Shown here: positions 56,110 through 64,000 of the stretch, piece by piece
Position numbering within the stretch: the first letter of the stretch is position 1
How the letters are laid out: each line of letters starts with the position of its first letter
Source: Betaproteobacteria bacterium
Lineage (GTDB): Bacteria > Pseudomonadota > Gammaproteobacteria > Burkholderiales > SG8-39
Assembly (NCBI GenBank): GCA_004298385.1
Contig: SCTX01000106.1
Location: forward strand, 1 to 64,000
DNA length: 64,000 bases
Direction of reading: 5' to 3'
Program-made: the position numbers and the translations under genes
Notes under the pieces: model-generated
Told to the model about the DNA's origin: nothing
Database searches by the model: none
Seen by the model: the letters and a program-made list of their open reading frames with translations, nothing else

Positions 56110-57411
56110 TTGAAGGGCGTTATTGTGTCATATTTCAGCCAGATGCAGACCTTCACCGCCGTTTTTCTTGCAGCGCTCGCGCTTACCGTGGGCCTGCGCC
56201 TGTGGCTGGCCTGGCGTCACATCCGCCACATCGCACGCTGCCGCGACGACGTGCCGGCGGATTTCTCGCTGCATATCGGCCTGGCCGCGCACCAGAAGGC
56301 AGCCGATTACAGCGGCGCCAGGACGCGGTTCGGCATGGTCGAAATGCTCATCGGTGCGGTGCTGCTGCTCGCGCTCACCCTGGGCGGCGCGCTGCAGGCG
56401 CTGCACGACGCCTGGCTCGGCGTGTTCGGCGCCGGCGGCTACGCGCAGGGCATCGCGCTCATAGTCAGCGTCGCCTTGATTTCCGGCCTGGTCGACCTGC
56501 CGCTGTCGCTATACCGGACCTTCGTCATCGAAACGCGCTTCGGCTTCAACAAAATGACGCTACGTCTGTTCTTCGCCGATCTCGTCAAGCAGACCTTGAT
56601 CGGCGCGGCACTGGGCCTGCCGCTGCTCGCGTGCGTGCTCTGGCTGATGCAAGGCATGGGCGAGCAATGGTGGCTGTACGTCTGGATCACCTGGATCGCG
56701 TTCAATCTGCTGGTGCTCACCCTCTACCCGACACTGATCGCGCCGCTGTTCAACAAGTTCACGCCGCTCGCGGATGCCGGCCTCAAAAACCGGATCGAGG
56801 CGCTGCTTGCCAAATGCGGTTTCAAGGCGCAAGGCCTCTACATGATGGACAGCTCCAGGCGCTCCAGCCACGGCAATGCCTATTTCACCGGTTTCGGCGC
56901 GGCCAAGCGCATCGTGCTGTTCGACACCCTGATCGCGCGCCTCGCGCCGGCGGAAATCGAGGCGGTGCTGGCGCATGAGCTGGGGCACTTCCGCCACCAT
57001 CACGTGTGGAAACGCATGGCCGCGCTATTCGCGTTGAGCCTCGGTTTCCTCTGGCTGCTCGGTTACGCGATGAAACAGGACTGGTTCTACGCCGGCCTCA
57101 ATGTCCAGGCGCAGTCGACCGCGCTCGCGTTGGTGCTGTTCTTCCTGGTGGTGCCGGTGTTCACCTTTCCCCTGCACCCGCTCACCAGCCTGTATTCGCG
57201 TATGCACGAGTACCAAGCCGACGCCTATGCCGCCCGGCACACGGCGCCGGCCGACCTGATCCATGCGCTGGTGAAGCTGTACCAGGACAACGCCGCCACG
57301 CTCACACCCGATCCGCTGTACTCGGCCTTCTACGATTCGCATCCGCCGGCGCTGCTGCGCATTGCCCGGCTGCAGGGCGCGGGGGCGCAAGTGCAGGCGC
57401 AGCCTGCATGA
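56110..57411 (+). CDS. M48-family (Ste24-like) zinc metallopeptidase
   Basis: 433 aa membrane protein; HEXXH in [12 protein letters not shown]. Confidence 0.92.
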   Translation: MKGVIVSYFSQMQTFTAVFLAALALTVGLRLWLAWRHIRHIARCRDDVPADFSLHIGLAAHQKAADYSGARTRFGMVEMLIGAVLLLALTLGGALQALHDAWLGVFGAGGYAQGIALIVSVALISGLVDLPLSLYRTFVIETRFGFNKMTLRLFFADLVKQTLIGAALGLPLLACVLWLMQGMGEQWWLYVWITWIAFNLLVLTLYPTLIAPLFNKFTPLADAGLKNRIEALLAKCGFKAQGLYMMDSSRRSSHGNAYFTGFGAAKRIVLFDTLIARLAPAEIEAVLAHELGHFRHHHVWKRMAALFALSLGFLWLLGYAMKQDWFYAGLNVQAQSTALALVLFFLVVPVFTFPLHPLTSLYSRMHEYQADAYAARHTAPADLIHALVKLYQDNAATLTPDPLYSAFYDSHPPALLRIARLQGAGAQVQAQPA

Positions 57412-57421
57412 AAGGCGGCAC

Positions 57422-57751
57422 ATGAGCAAACTCTCGGAAAGAATGTCCAAACCGCAACCGGCCGGAACGCCGCCGCTAGCGCAGGCGAAGATCGACGAAT
57501 ACCTGAAGCAGGTGCCGGGTTGGGAGCATCGGGACGGCGCGATCCGCAAGACCTACTCGTTCAAGAATTATTACGAAACGGTGGCGTTCGTGAACATGGT
57601 GGCCTGGATCGCTCACCGCGAGGATCATCATCCGGAAATGCTCATGGGCTACAACAAGTGCCAGGTCGCCTGGAACACCCACTCCGTGGGCGGCATCTCG
57701 ATGAATGATTTCATCTGCGCGGCGAAGATCGAATCCCTTTGCCTGATCTGA
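57422..57751 (+). CDS. phhB: Pterin-4a-carbinolamine dehydratase
   Basis: FKNYYETVAFVNMVAWIAHREDHHPEMLMGYNKCQVAWNTHSVGGIS. Confidence 0.92.
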   Translation: MSKLSERMSKPQPAGTPPLAQAKIDEYLKQVPGWEHRDGAIRKTYSFKNYYETVAFVNMVAWIAHREDHHPEMLMGYNKCQVAWNTHSVGGISMNDFICAAKIESLCLI

Positions 57752-58635
57752 AGGACGACCGGATGCTCGCCGGCCAGGTGATCGCAGCCTACGGCCGGCA
57801 CTACCTGGTTGAAACCGGCGACGGCCGCCAATACGCCTGCTTTCCGCGCGGCAAGAAAAGCACGGTCGCGTGCGCAGATCGAGTGATGTTCGTCCGAACC
57901 GCGGACCAGCAGGGCGTGATCGAGGCAGTGGAGCCGCGCTCCACCCTGTTCTCCCGCTCCGCTGCACACCGGCAAAAACTGATCGCCGCCAACGTCTCCC
58001 AGCTCGCCATCGTCGTCGCCGCCGAGCCCAGCTTCAGCGAGGAATTGATCAACCGCTGCCTCGTGGCCGCCGAGTATCAGAACATGCACGCCCTCATCCT
58101 GCTCAACAAGTGCGACCTGAAGCAAGCCGCGATGGCGGCACTGGCGCGGCTCGAACCCTACGCCCAGGCCGGTTATCGCGTGGTCCAGTTGTCGGCGCTG
58201 GAAGGCGCGGAGGCGCTGCGCCCACTGCTCACAGGCCAGTCTACCGTGCTGGTCGGGCAGTCCGGCATGGGCAAGTCCACCATCATCAACGCACTGTTGC
58301 CGGATGCGCGCGTCGCCACCAGGGAAATCTCCGCTTTTCTCGCTTCCGGCCGCCACACCACGACCCAGGCGCGGTTGCACCGCCTGGACACCGCCAGCAC
58401 CCTGATCGATTGCCCCGGCCTACAGGAGTTCGGCCTGCATCACCTGTTGCCGCAAGACATCGAAGCCGGTTTCGTCGAGTTCCGGCGTTTTCTGGGGCAA
58501 TGCCGCTTTCAAAACTGCCGCCACCTGAGCGAGCCGAGTTGCGCCCTGGCGCAGGCCGCCGCGGAAGGCGTCATCCACCCGCGGCGCCTGGACATGTTCC
58601 GCCGCATCAGCCGTGCTGAAACCGGCCAAAAGTAA
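57739..58635 (+). CDS. rsgA: Ribosome small subunit-dependent GTPase RsgA
   Basis: GQSGMGKSTIINALLP, circularly permuted GTPase order, C-terminal Zn motif CRFQNCRHLSEPSC. Confidence 0.95.
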   Translation: MPDLKDDRMLAGQVIAAYGRHYLVETGDGRQYACFPRGKKSTVACADRVMFVRTADQQGVIEAVEPRSTLFSRSAAHRQKLIAANVSQLAIVVAAEPSFSEELINRCLVAAEYQNMHALILLNKCDLKQAAMAALARLEPYAQAGYRVVQLSALEGAEALRPLLTGQSTVLVGQSGMGKSTIINALLPDARVATREISAFLASGRHTTTQARLHRLDTASTLIDCPGLQEFGLHHLLPQDIEAGFVEFRRFLGQCRFQNCRHLSEPSCALAQAAAEGVIHPRRLDMFRRISRAETGQK

Positions 58636-58637
58636 TC

Positions 58638-58952
58638 ATGCAGCCGCTGTACAGCTCGCTTAACCTGCTCGAGATCCATCACCTGAAGAACCTGCTCGAG
58701 GCCGAGGGCATCCGCTGCCAGCTCAAGAACGAGTTGCTCAGCCGGCTTGCCGGAGAAATTCCGTTCACCGAATGCGCGCCCCAATTGTGGCTGCTGGACG
58801 AGCGCGATCTGGAGCGGGCCAGGCGGGTCGTGAGCGATTTCGGCCGAGGCGCAGTTGCCGGGCCGCAGTGGCAGTGCCCAAGCTGTGGCGAGGCGCTGGA
58901 AGGCCAATTCAGCGCCTGCTGGCATTGCGGCGCACTGCGGCCGCAATGCTGA
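58638..58952 (+). CDS. DUF2007-like protein with C-terminal zinc ribbon
   Basis: LNLLEIHHLKNLLEAEGIRCQLKNELL; CPSCGEALEGQFSACWHCG. Confidence 0.75.
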   Translation: MQPLYSSLNLLEIHHLKNLLEAEGIRCQLKNELLSRLAGEIPFTECAPQLWLLDERDLERARRVVSDFGRGAVAGPQWQCPSCGEALEGQFSACWHCGALRPQC

Positions 58953-59003
58953 TAAGTATGCGTCAGCGGCGGTGACGCGGACATCGCGTCCTCGCCCGCG
59001 TCG

Positions 59004-59927
59004 CTAGCTGAGTGCCCTCGCAATAGCCAGCAGCAACAATATGAACAGGATCACGACCAGCGCGCGCCATACCAAACCGATGGTGCTGTCGAGAAAACCG
59101 ACGTCGGCCGCGTCGCCCAAGCCCAGTTCCGGCCGGTCGACGGGACTCAGCTCGGAAAGAAATGGCATGCCCAGGCGCACGCCCATGGCGCCGGCGCCGC
59201 TGGCGAGCACGACACCGAGCGAGGGGTCGGGCCATTTCGCCGCCTGCATGCGCCAGCAGTAGGCTGCATCCTCGAAATCGCCGACGACGGCAAAGGCAAT
59301 GCCGGTCAGCCGCGCCGGTACCCAATCAAGCAGCCTGAACACCTGGGCGGCGAAACTGCCGAACGCCGCCAGTCCGGCATCGCCGCCATCGGCCCAGCGA
59401 CGCTGCAAGAACGCCGACAGCCGGTAGAGTATTGCCCCGCTCGGTCCAGGCAGCACCACGAACCAGAACACCACCGCGAACACGTGCCGATACGAGGCCA
59501 CGAGCGCCTCTTCGATGCTAAGGCGGACCACCTCTTCGAGGCTCAGCCGCGCGCAGCTCGCGCCGCGCCATTGGCCGAGGAGCGCGCGCGCCTGGTCCAG
59601 GTCGCCGCTCTTAAGCGCCCAATGAATGTCGGTAAAATAGTGGCCCACCTGGCGGAAACCCATGGTCATGTACAGTATGAGCACGTTGAAAGCCAGGGCC
59701 AGTAGCCAAGACAGGTGATAAAGAAGGTAATGTGCGCCGATCGCCAGCAGCGTCGCCGGTACCACGCCCAGCGCCCACGCGATCATTCCATGCGCGCGCT
59801 CGCCCGCATTGAAATGATGCAGCAGGAAGTCGGCAAATCGCGCGGCCGGGGATGCCAGGTACTTGCGCTCGGCCAGCGGCCGCCACTGCTCGAGCAGCAA
59901 GGCGATGATCAGCGAGATAAGACTCAT
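59004..59927 (-). CDS. CobD/CbiB-family membrane protein
   Basis: 307 aa; GRVP-like organisation ending DLDQARALLGQWRGA...EDAAYCWRMQAAKWPDPSLGVVLASGAGAMGVRLG. Confidence 0.8.
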   Translation of the reverse strand: MSLISLIIALLLEQWRPLAERKYLASPAARFADFLLHHFNAGERAHGMIAWALGVVPATLLAIGAHYLLYHLSWLLALAFNVLILYMTMGFRQVGHYFTDIHWALKSGDLDQARALLGQWRGASCARLSLEEVVRLSIEEALVASYRHVFAVVFWFVVLPGPSGAILYRLSAFLQRRWADGGDAGLAAFGSFAAQVFRLLDWVPARLTGIAFAVVGDFEDAAYCWRMQAAKWPDPSLGVVLASGAGAMGVRLGMPFLSELSPVDRPELGLGDAADVGFLDSTIGLVWRALVVILFILLLLAIARALS

Positions 59928-60040
59928 TGGGGAAGCGGGATTCTTAAGCGGCGGCGCAGAACAGCCATCACGATATTATACGCACTCCGCCGGGTCGGAC
60001 GCATGACCAGACACGCAGGCATCGGCAAACGATTGCCGAG

Positions 60041-60676
60041 CTACGACCCAGTCAGAAACGCGTAGAGGTTCATCAGCATCCCCGCCGTTGCGCCCCAGAT
60101 ATAGCGACGTTCAAAAGGCATGGCGTAGTAATGCCGGGTGCGGCCCTGATACTGCATGCTGTTGCGCTGATGGTTGACGGGATCGAGAAAAAACGTCAAC
60201 GGCACCTCGAATGCCTCCGCCACCTCGAATGCGTCCAGGCTCAAGATCGGCGGTGAGCTCACCAACCCGACCACCGGGGTGACGTGGTAGCCGCTGACCG
60301 TGGTGTACTCGGGCAGCAAACCCAGCACTTCGACATGGGAGTGCGGCAGGCCGATTTCCTCGAACGTTTCGCGCAAGGCTGTCGCTGCGGGGGATTCATC
60401 GTGGACTTCGCTGCGCCCCCCCGGAAAGCTGATCTGGCCGGCATGGTCGTACAGGTGGTCGGTACGCTGGGTAAGCAGGATGGTAAGCCCGGTCTCGCGC
60501 CTCACCACCGGCACCAGCACCGCCGCGGGCCGCAGCTCCTCGGTCTGGCGCCACAACTGACCGTCCCCGGTGGCGATGGGCGTCATCGCGCAGCCGGCCG
60601 CGAAGCGCCGGCGCAGCCAGGCTTCGGCGGCGGGGCCGCTCATTTCCCTCCAGTCGGTTGCGTCTGAGGACATCAT
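60041..60676 (-). CDS. CoA pyrophosphatase (NUDIX)
   Basis: Nudix box GGRSEVHDESPAATALRETFEEIGL. Confidence 0.92.
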   Translation of the reverse strand: MMSSDATDWREMSGPAAEAWLRRRFAAGCAMTPIATGDGQLWRQTEELRPAAVLVPVVRRETGLTILLTQRTDHLYDHAGQISFPGGRSEVHDESPAATALRETFEEIGLPHSHVEVLGLLPEYTTVSGYHVTPVVGLVSSPPILSLDAFEVAEAFEVPLTFFLDPVNHQRNSMQYQGRTRHYYAMPFERRYIWGATAGMLMNLYAFLTGS

Positions 60677-60679
60677 TTC

Positions 60680-61654
60680 TCAGGGAACGAGCAAGGTCGA
60701 TCCGCTGGTCTTGCGCGCTTCCAGGTCACGGTGCGCCTGCATCGCGTCCTTGAGCGCATAGCGCTGCCGCACCTCGATTTTCACCTTGCCCGACAGGACG
60801 ATGTCGAACAGATCCTTAGCCGTGGCCGTCAGGTCTTCGCGCTTCGCCGTGTAGTGCATCAGGCCCGGCCGAGTGAAAAATAGCGAACCGCGCGAAGCGA
60901 GCATGCTCGAGTCGAACAGCGGGATCGGACCCGAGGCGTTGCCGAAGCTCACCATCATGCCCATCGGGCGCAGGCAGTCGAGCGACCCGACGAAGGTGTC
61001 CTTGCCGATCGAGTCATACACCACCGGCAACAGAGCGCCTCCGGTGATCTCCTTCACCCGCTGGGCAAAATTCTCGCGCGTGTATACGATGGCGTGGTCG
61101 CAGCCGTGAGACTTCGCCAGCGCCGCCTTCTCGTCCGAGCCGACGGTGCCGATCACGGTCGCGCCCAGCGCCTTCGCCCATTGACAGACAATCAGGCCCA
61201 CACCGCCCGCCGCAGCGTGGATGAGGATGGTGTCGCCGGGTTGGACCTTGTAGGTGCGCTTGAGCAGATACTGTGTGGTCATGCCCTGCAGCATCATCGC
61301 CGCGCCCTGGTCGAAGGAAATCCAATCGGGCAGATTCACCAGGCGGTCGACGGCCATGATGCGCACTTCCGCATAGGCGCCGACCGGGCCGGAAGCGTAG
61401 GCCACACGGTCGCCCTTCTTGACGTTGGTCACGCTCGGCCCCACCGCTTCGACCACGCCGGCGGCTTCCATGCCGATGCCGCTCGGCAACTGCAGCGGAT
61501 ACAGGCCGGAGCGGTGGTAGACGTCGATGTAGTTCAAGCCGCAGGCATTGTGGCGCACGCGCGCCTGCCCCGGTCCGGGCTCGCCTACCTCGACGTCCTC
61601 CCACGCCATGACTTCGGGACCGCCTTGTTGATGCAATCGGATCGCTTTTGACAT
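60680..61654 (-). CDS. NADPH:quinone oxidoreductase (zinc-free MDR)
   Basis: MSKAIRLHQQGGPEVMAWEDVEVGEPGPGQ...ILIHAAAGGVGLIVCQWAKALGATVIGTVG. Confidence 0.92.
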   Translation of the reverse strand: MSKAIRLHQQGGPEVMAWEDVEVGEPGPGQARVRHNACGLNYIDVYHRSGLYPLQLPSGIGMEAAGVVEAVGPSVTNVKKGDRVAYASGPVGAYAEVRIMAVDRLVNLPDWISFDQGAAMMLQGMTTQYLLKRTYKVQPGDTILIHAAAGGVGLIVCQWAKALGATVIGTVGSDEKAALAKSHGCDHAIVYTRENFAQRVKEITGGALLPVVYDSIGKDTFVGSLDCLRPMGMMVSFGNASGPIPLFDSSMLASRGSLFFTRPGLMHYTAKREDLTATAKDLFDIVLSGKVKIEVRQRYALKDAMQAHRDLEARKTSGSTLLVP

Positions 61655-61800
61655 CTTCTGTTCCCAACAAGAAGATTGAACCATGGAAAATCAGAGATGG
61701 GTCGCGCAAAGCCCACTGCGGTCGAACCCCAACGGAGCGGCATATTACAACAGAAAATCCGCCGCGATCGAATGAGACCCGCGGCGCGGGTCCGTTCCCG

Positions 61801-62196
61801 CTATTTTGGCTTCGCCTTGGCCGGCGTCTCATCCGCGGGCTTTGCCTCGGCCGGCTTGGCCGCGGCGGCACTCGCGGCCGCGGCCTGCATCATGGTCCAC
61901 CAGGCGCTAGGATCCGGGAACGGAATCTTGGCCGATTGCCCGCCGGCGTCTGCCGGCCCGGATTGCATGGCCGTCATCGCGGCCAGCGTGTTCTTCTGCA
62001 TCTCCAGTCCCTGGATCGACAGGCGCAGCATGTTGAGATTGAGATTGAGCCAGCTCTCCACCGATTTCAAGTCGGTGATCTTTTTTTCCACGGCGTCTAG
62101 GTCGAGCGTGGGCGCGACCATCCCCGGCATGGGCAATCCCATGGGGTTCCACAGCTTTTTCATGAATTCGAACGGATCAGGCAGCGGATCGGACAT
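61801..62196 (-). CDS. phaM: PhaM-family PHA granule regulatory protein
   Basis: DPFEFMKKLWNPMG...VEKKITDLKSVESWLNLNLNMLRLSIQGLEMQKNTLAAM with Ala/Lys/Pro-rich tail. Confidence 0.85.
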   Translation of the reverse strand: MSDPLPDPFEFMKKLWNPMGLPMPGMVAPTLDLDAVEKKITDLKSVESWLNLNLNMLRLSIQGLEMQKNTLAAMTAMQSGPADAGGQSAKIPFPDPSAWWTMMQAAAASAAAAKPAEAKPADETPAKAKPK

Positions 62197-62282
62197 GGCG
62201 GCACCTCGATACGCGATGGAGAGTTACAAGTTTAGTCCAAAGCCGGACAAGCCGGAAGCGAACTTGCGCGCCGCGCGCGGTT

Positions 62283-62570
62283 ATGGATGAAAACAATGAC
62301 AGCGCAGGGTCTTATCCAAGATCGTCGATTGCGCGCGGATATGCTTTTCATCCGTGCGCAAGCGACGATCCGCGCGGACGGTTTTTCGTCCGCGCAGGTT
62401 TCGCCAAAACCCGCGCGCTGCGCGCGCCAACCGAGTTTTCTGGACGGATGAAAAGCACATCCGTCCAGAAAACTCGGTTATCGATAAAAGCAAGGACAGT
62501 GCGGGGGTTTCATACAAGATCGCCGATTGCGCGCGGACGGTTCTTCGTCCACGCAACAAGCGCAAAACCG
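62283..62570. repeat. Intergenic multi-hairpin repeat, family A, copy 2 (about 1.5 units)
   Basis: GATCGTCG/CGACGATC (62320-62370), GCGCGGACG/CGTCCGCGC (62372-62395), 22-bp perfect AACCGAGTTTTCTGGACGGATG/CATCCGTCCAGAAAACTCGGTT (62429-62479), then a second partial unit (62519-62554). Confidence 0.85.
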
Positions 62571-62578
62571 CACATAGT

Positions 62579-63718
62579 TCATTGCCCCACGCCGAGAAAC
62601 TCCAGCACCGCATCGCGCCGGGAGAAGGTGTCCCGATAGCCCAGATCGATGAGTGCTCGGCAATAGGTCTCCTCGAACAACAGGTAGCTCGCCAGGTTGG
62701 AGCCTCGGCGGTTCATCGCGCCGATGCCGCCGAGCACGAATTTCAGCATCCGCGGCAACTCCTGCACGTGCCGGCCAGCGATGCGCTCGATCGGCTCGCT
62801 GGGCGAGATCATCAGCACCTTGATCGGGCGCAGGTGCACCCCGGCCTCGAGCCGCTTGTCCTCCGGAATCAGGCTGACCGTGCGGTTGATGCGTTGCAGC
62901 CGCTCCAAGTCCACCGCCAAACCGTCCAGAAAAATGCTATTCAGCGCATGGCCGGCGATCTGAGCGATCGAAGGATAAAGGCTGGAGCGCACCCGCGCCG
63001 CCTCGGTCTGCGCTCGCCCGGTGCCGATCACCAGCACGCGATCGGCGCCCAGATGCAGTGCCGGACTGATCGGCGCGATCTGCCGGATCGAGCCGTCGCC
63101 GAAGTATTCGCGATTGAGCTTCACCGCGGGGAAAAGGAAGGGCAAGGCCGAGGATGCCATGAGGTAATCGACGTTGAGCGTGGTGGCGGCGCCCACGCGC
63201 TGGGTGCGCTCCCAAGCCTCGAGTCCGGGGCCACCTTGGTAAAAGGAGACATTTTCCCCGGATGAATAGCCCGAAGCAGTGACCGACACCGCATAAAGCG
63301 CACCCTTGTCGATGTTTTTCTGGATGCGCCCGAAATCGAGGTTCTTCTCCAGCATCTCGCGTATCGGCGTGTTGTCGAATAGCGATGCCGGGCTGTTGCG
63401 TTTGATCCACAACATCGAGGCGAACCAGCGGGCGCTGGTCTTGAGCATGGACCAGGGATCGGCGCGGTAGACCCGCTCCACGTGAAAATTCTCCCACACG
63501 TCCAGCAAGTAGCCCACGCCGCGGCGGAAGTCGTCGGCATAGATCGCGAGCACCGCGGCGTTGATGGCGCCGGCCGAAGTCCCGCACAGTATGGGAAAGG
63601 GGTTCTTCGCCTGGTCGGGCAGCAGATCGCGGACCGCCTTGAGCACGCCTGCCTGGTAGGCAGCGCGCGCGCCGCCGCCGGTGAGAATCAAACCTGCTTT
63701 TGGTTTTGTCTGTCCCAT
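62579..63718 (-). CDS. Patatin-like phospholipase
   Basis: LILTGGGARAAYQAGVL...CGTSAGAINA, DGSIRQIAPISPALHLGA. Confidence 0.92.
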   Translation of the reverse strand: MGQTKPKAGLILTGGGARAAYQAGVLKAVRDLLPDQAKNPFPILCGTSAGAINAAVLAIYADDFRRGVGYLLDVWENFHVERVYRADPWSMLKTSARWFASMLWIKRNSPASLFDNTPIREMLEKNLDFGRIQKNIDKGALYAVSVTASGYSSGENVSFYQGGPGLEAWERTQRVGAATTLNVDYLMASSALPFLFPAVKLNREYFGDGSIRQIAPISPALHLGADRVLVIGTGRAQTEAARVRSSLYPSIAQIAGHALNSIFLDGLAVDLERLQRINRTVSLIPEDKRLEAGVHLRPIKVLMISPSEPIERIAGRHVQELPRMLKFVLGGIGAMNRRGSNLASYLLFEETYCRALIDLGYRDTFSRRDAVLEFLGVGQ

Positions 63719-63725
63719 CCCAATG

Positions 63726-64000
63726 CTAGAGCGAAAGTTGCAGCCGGCTGCGCGCCGCGTTCGCGTCTACCACCGTCAGCGCCGCCATGTTGACGATGCG
63801 CCGCACCGTGGCCGATGGCGTGAGGACGTGTACGGGCTTGGCCGAACCGAGCAGGATGGGGCCGAGCGAAATGCCGTCGCCGGCCGCGGTCTTGAGCAGG
63901 TTGAAGGCGATGTTGGCCGCGTCCACCGTGGGCATAAGCAGCAGATTCGCCTCGCCCTTCAGGCGCGAGCGCGGGAACGCGGCGCGGCGCACCTCGTCGG
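63726..64000 (-). CDS. C-terminal phosphotransacetylase domain, probably of malic enzyme MaeB (partial)
   Basis: RRAAFPRSRLKGEANLLLMPTVDAANIAFNLLKTAAGDGISLGPILLGSAKPVHVLTPSATVRRIVNMAAL. Confidence 0.75.
   Translation of the reverse strand, partial: DEVRRAAFPRSRLKGEANLLLMPTVDAANIAFNLLKTAAGDGISLGPILLGSAKPVHVLTPSATVRRIVNMAALTVVDANAARSRLQLSL

Noticed and set aside
62283-62639. 118-aa ORF through the repeat
   Set aside because: Reads through hairpin repeats; the peptide repeats because the DNA repeats, not because of protein conservation.

Overview
The window is a high-GC, betaproteobacterium-like chromosome segment. Most of it is ordinary housekeeping: mnmC, glgP, an addAB-like pair, a cytochrome bd oxidase, trxA, rho, rpmE, pgi, ygiQ, orn, rsgA, a phaM-like gene and others. 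The stand-out locus is at about 13.62-15.70 kb: a complete type II-A (Retron-Eco1/Ec86-like) retron on the + strand. It has a candidate sigma70 promoter, an msr-msd ncRNA with a1/a2 repeats and a 25-bp msd hairpin, a nucleoside-deoxyribosyltransferase-like effector with a probable C-terminal winged helix, and a retron RT with YADD and VTG motifs. The retron lies between a displaced 3' fragment of an AddA-like helicase/nuclease gene and a complete AddA-like gene. Both copies share an identical 16-bp core (ATGGTCATGATCTGCA) at the breakpoint. This looks like a roughly 3.7-kb insertion that replaced the 3' end of addA with a diverged version. Other observations: two unrelated families of structured intergenic repeats (8.6/62.3 kb and 39.0/49.5 kb), a coiled-coil protein built from exact 36-residue repeats next to a GAF-adenylate cyclase, a membrane-anchored Bro-N-like protein, a PEP-dikinase-like protein with a candidate internal TM helix, a VapBC-like toxin-antitoxin pair, a likely horizontally acquired enoate-reductase-like gene, and a remnant of a molybdenum-hydroxylase FAD subunit. 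All assignments come from reading the sequence and translated ORFs; no database search was run.
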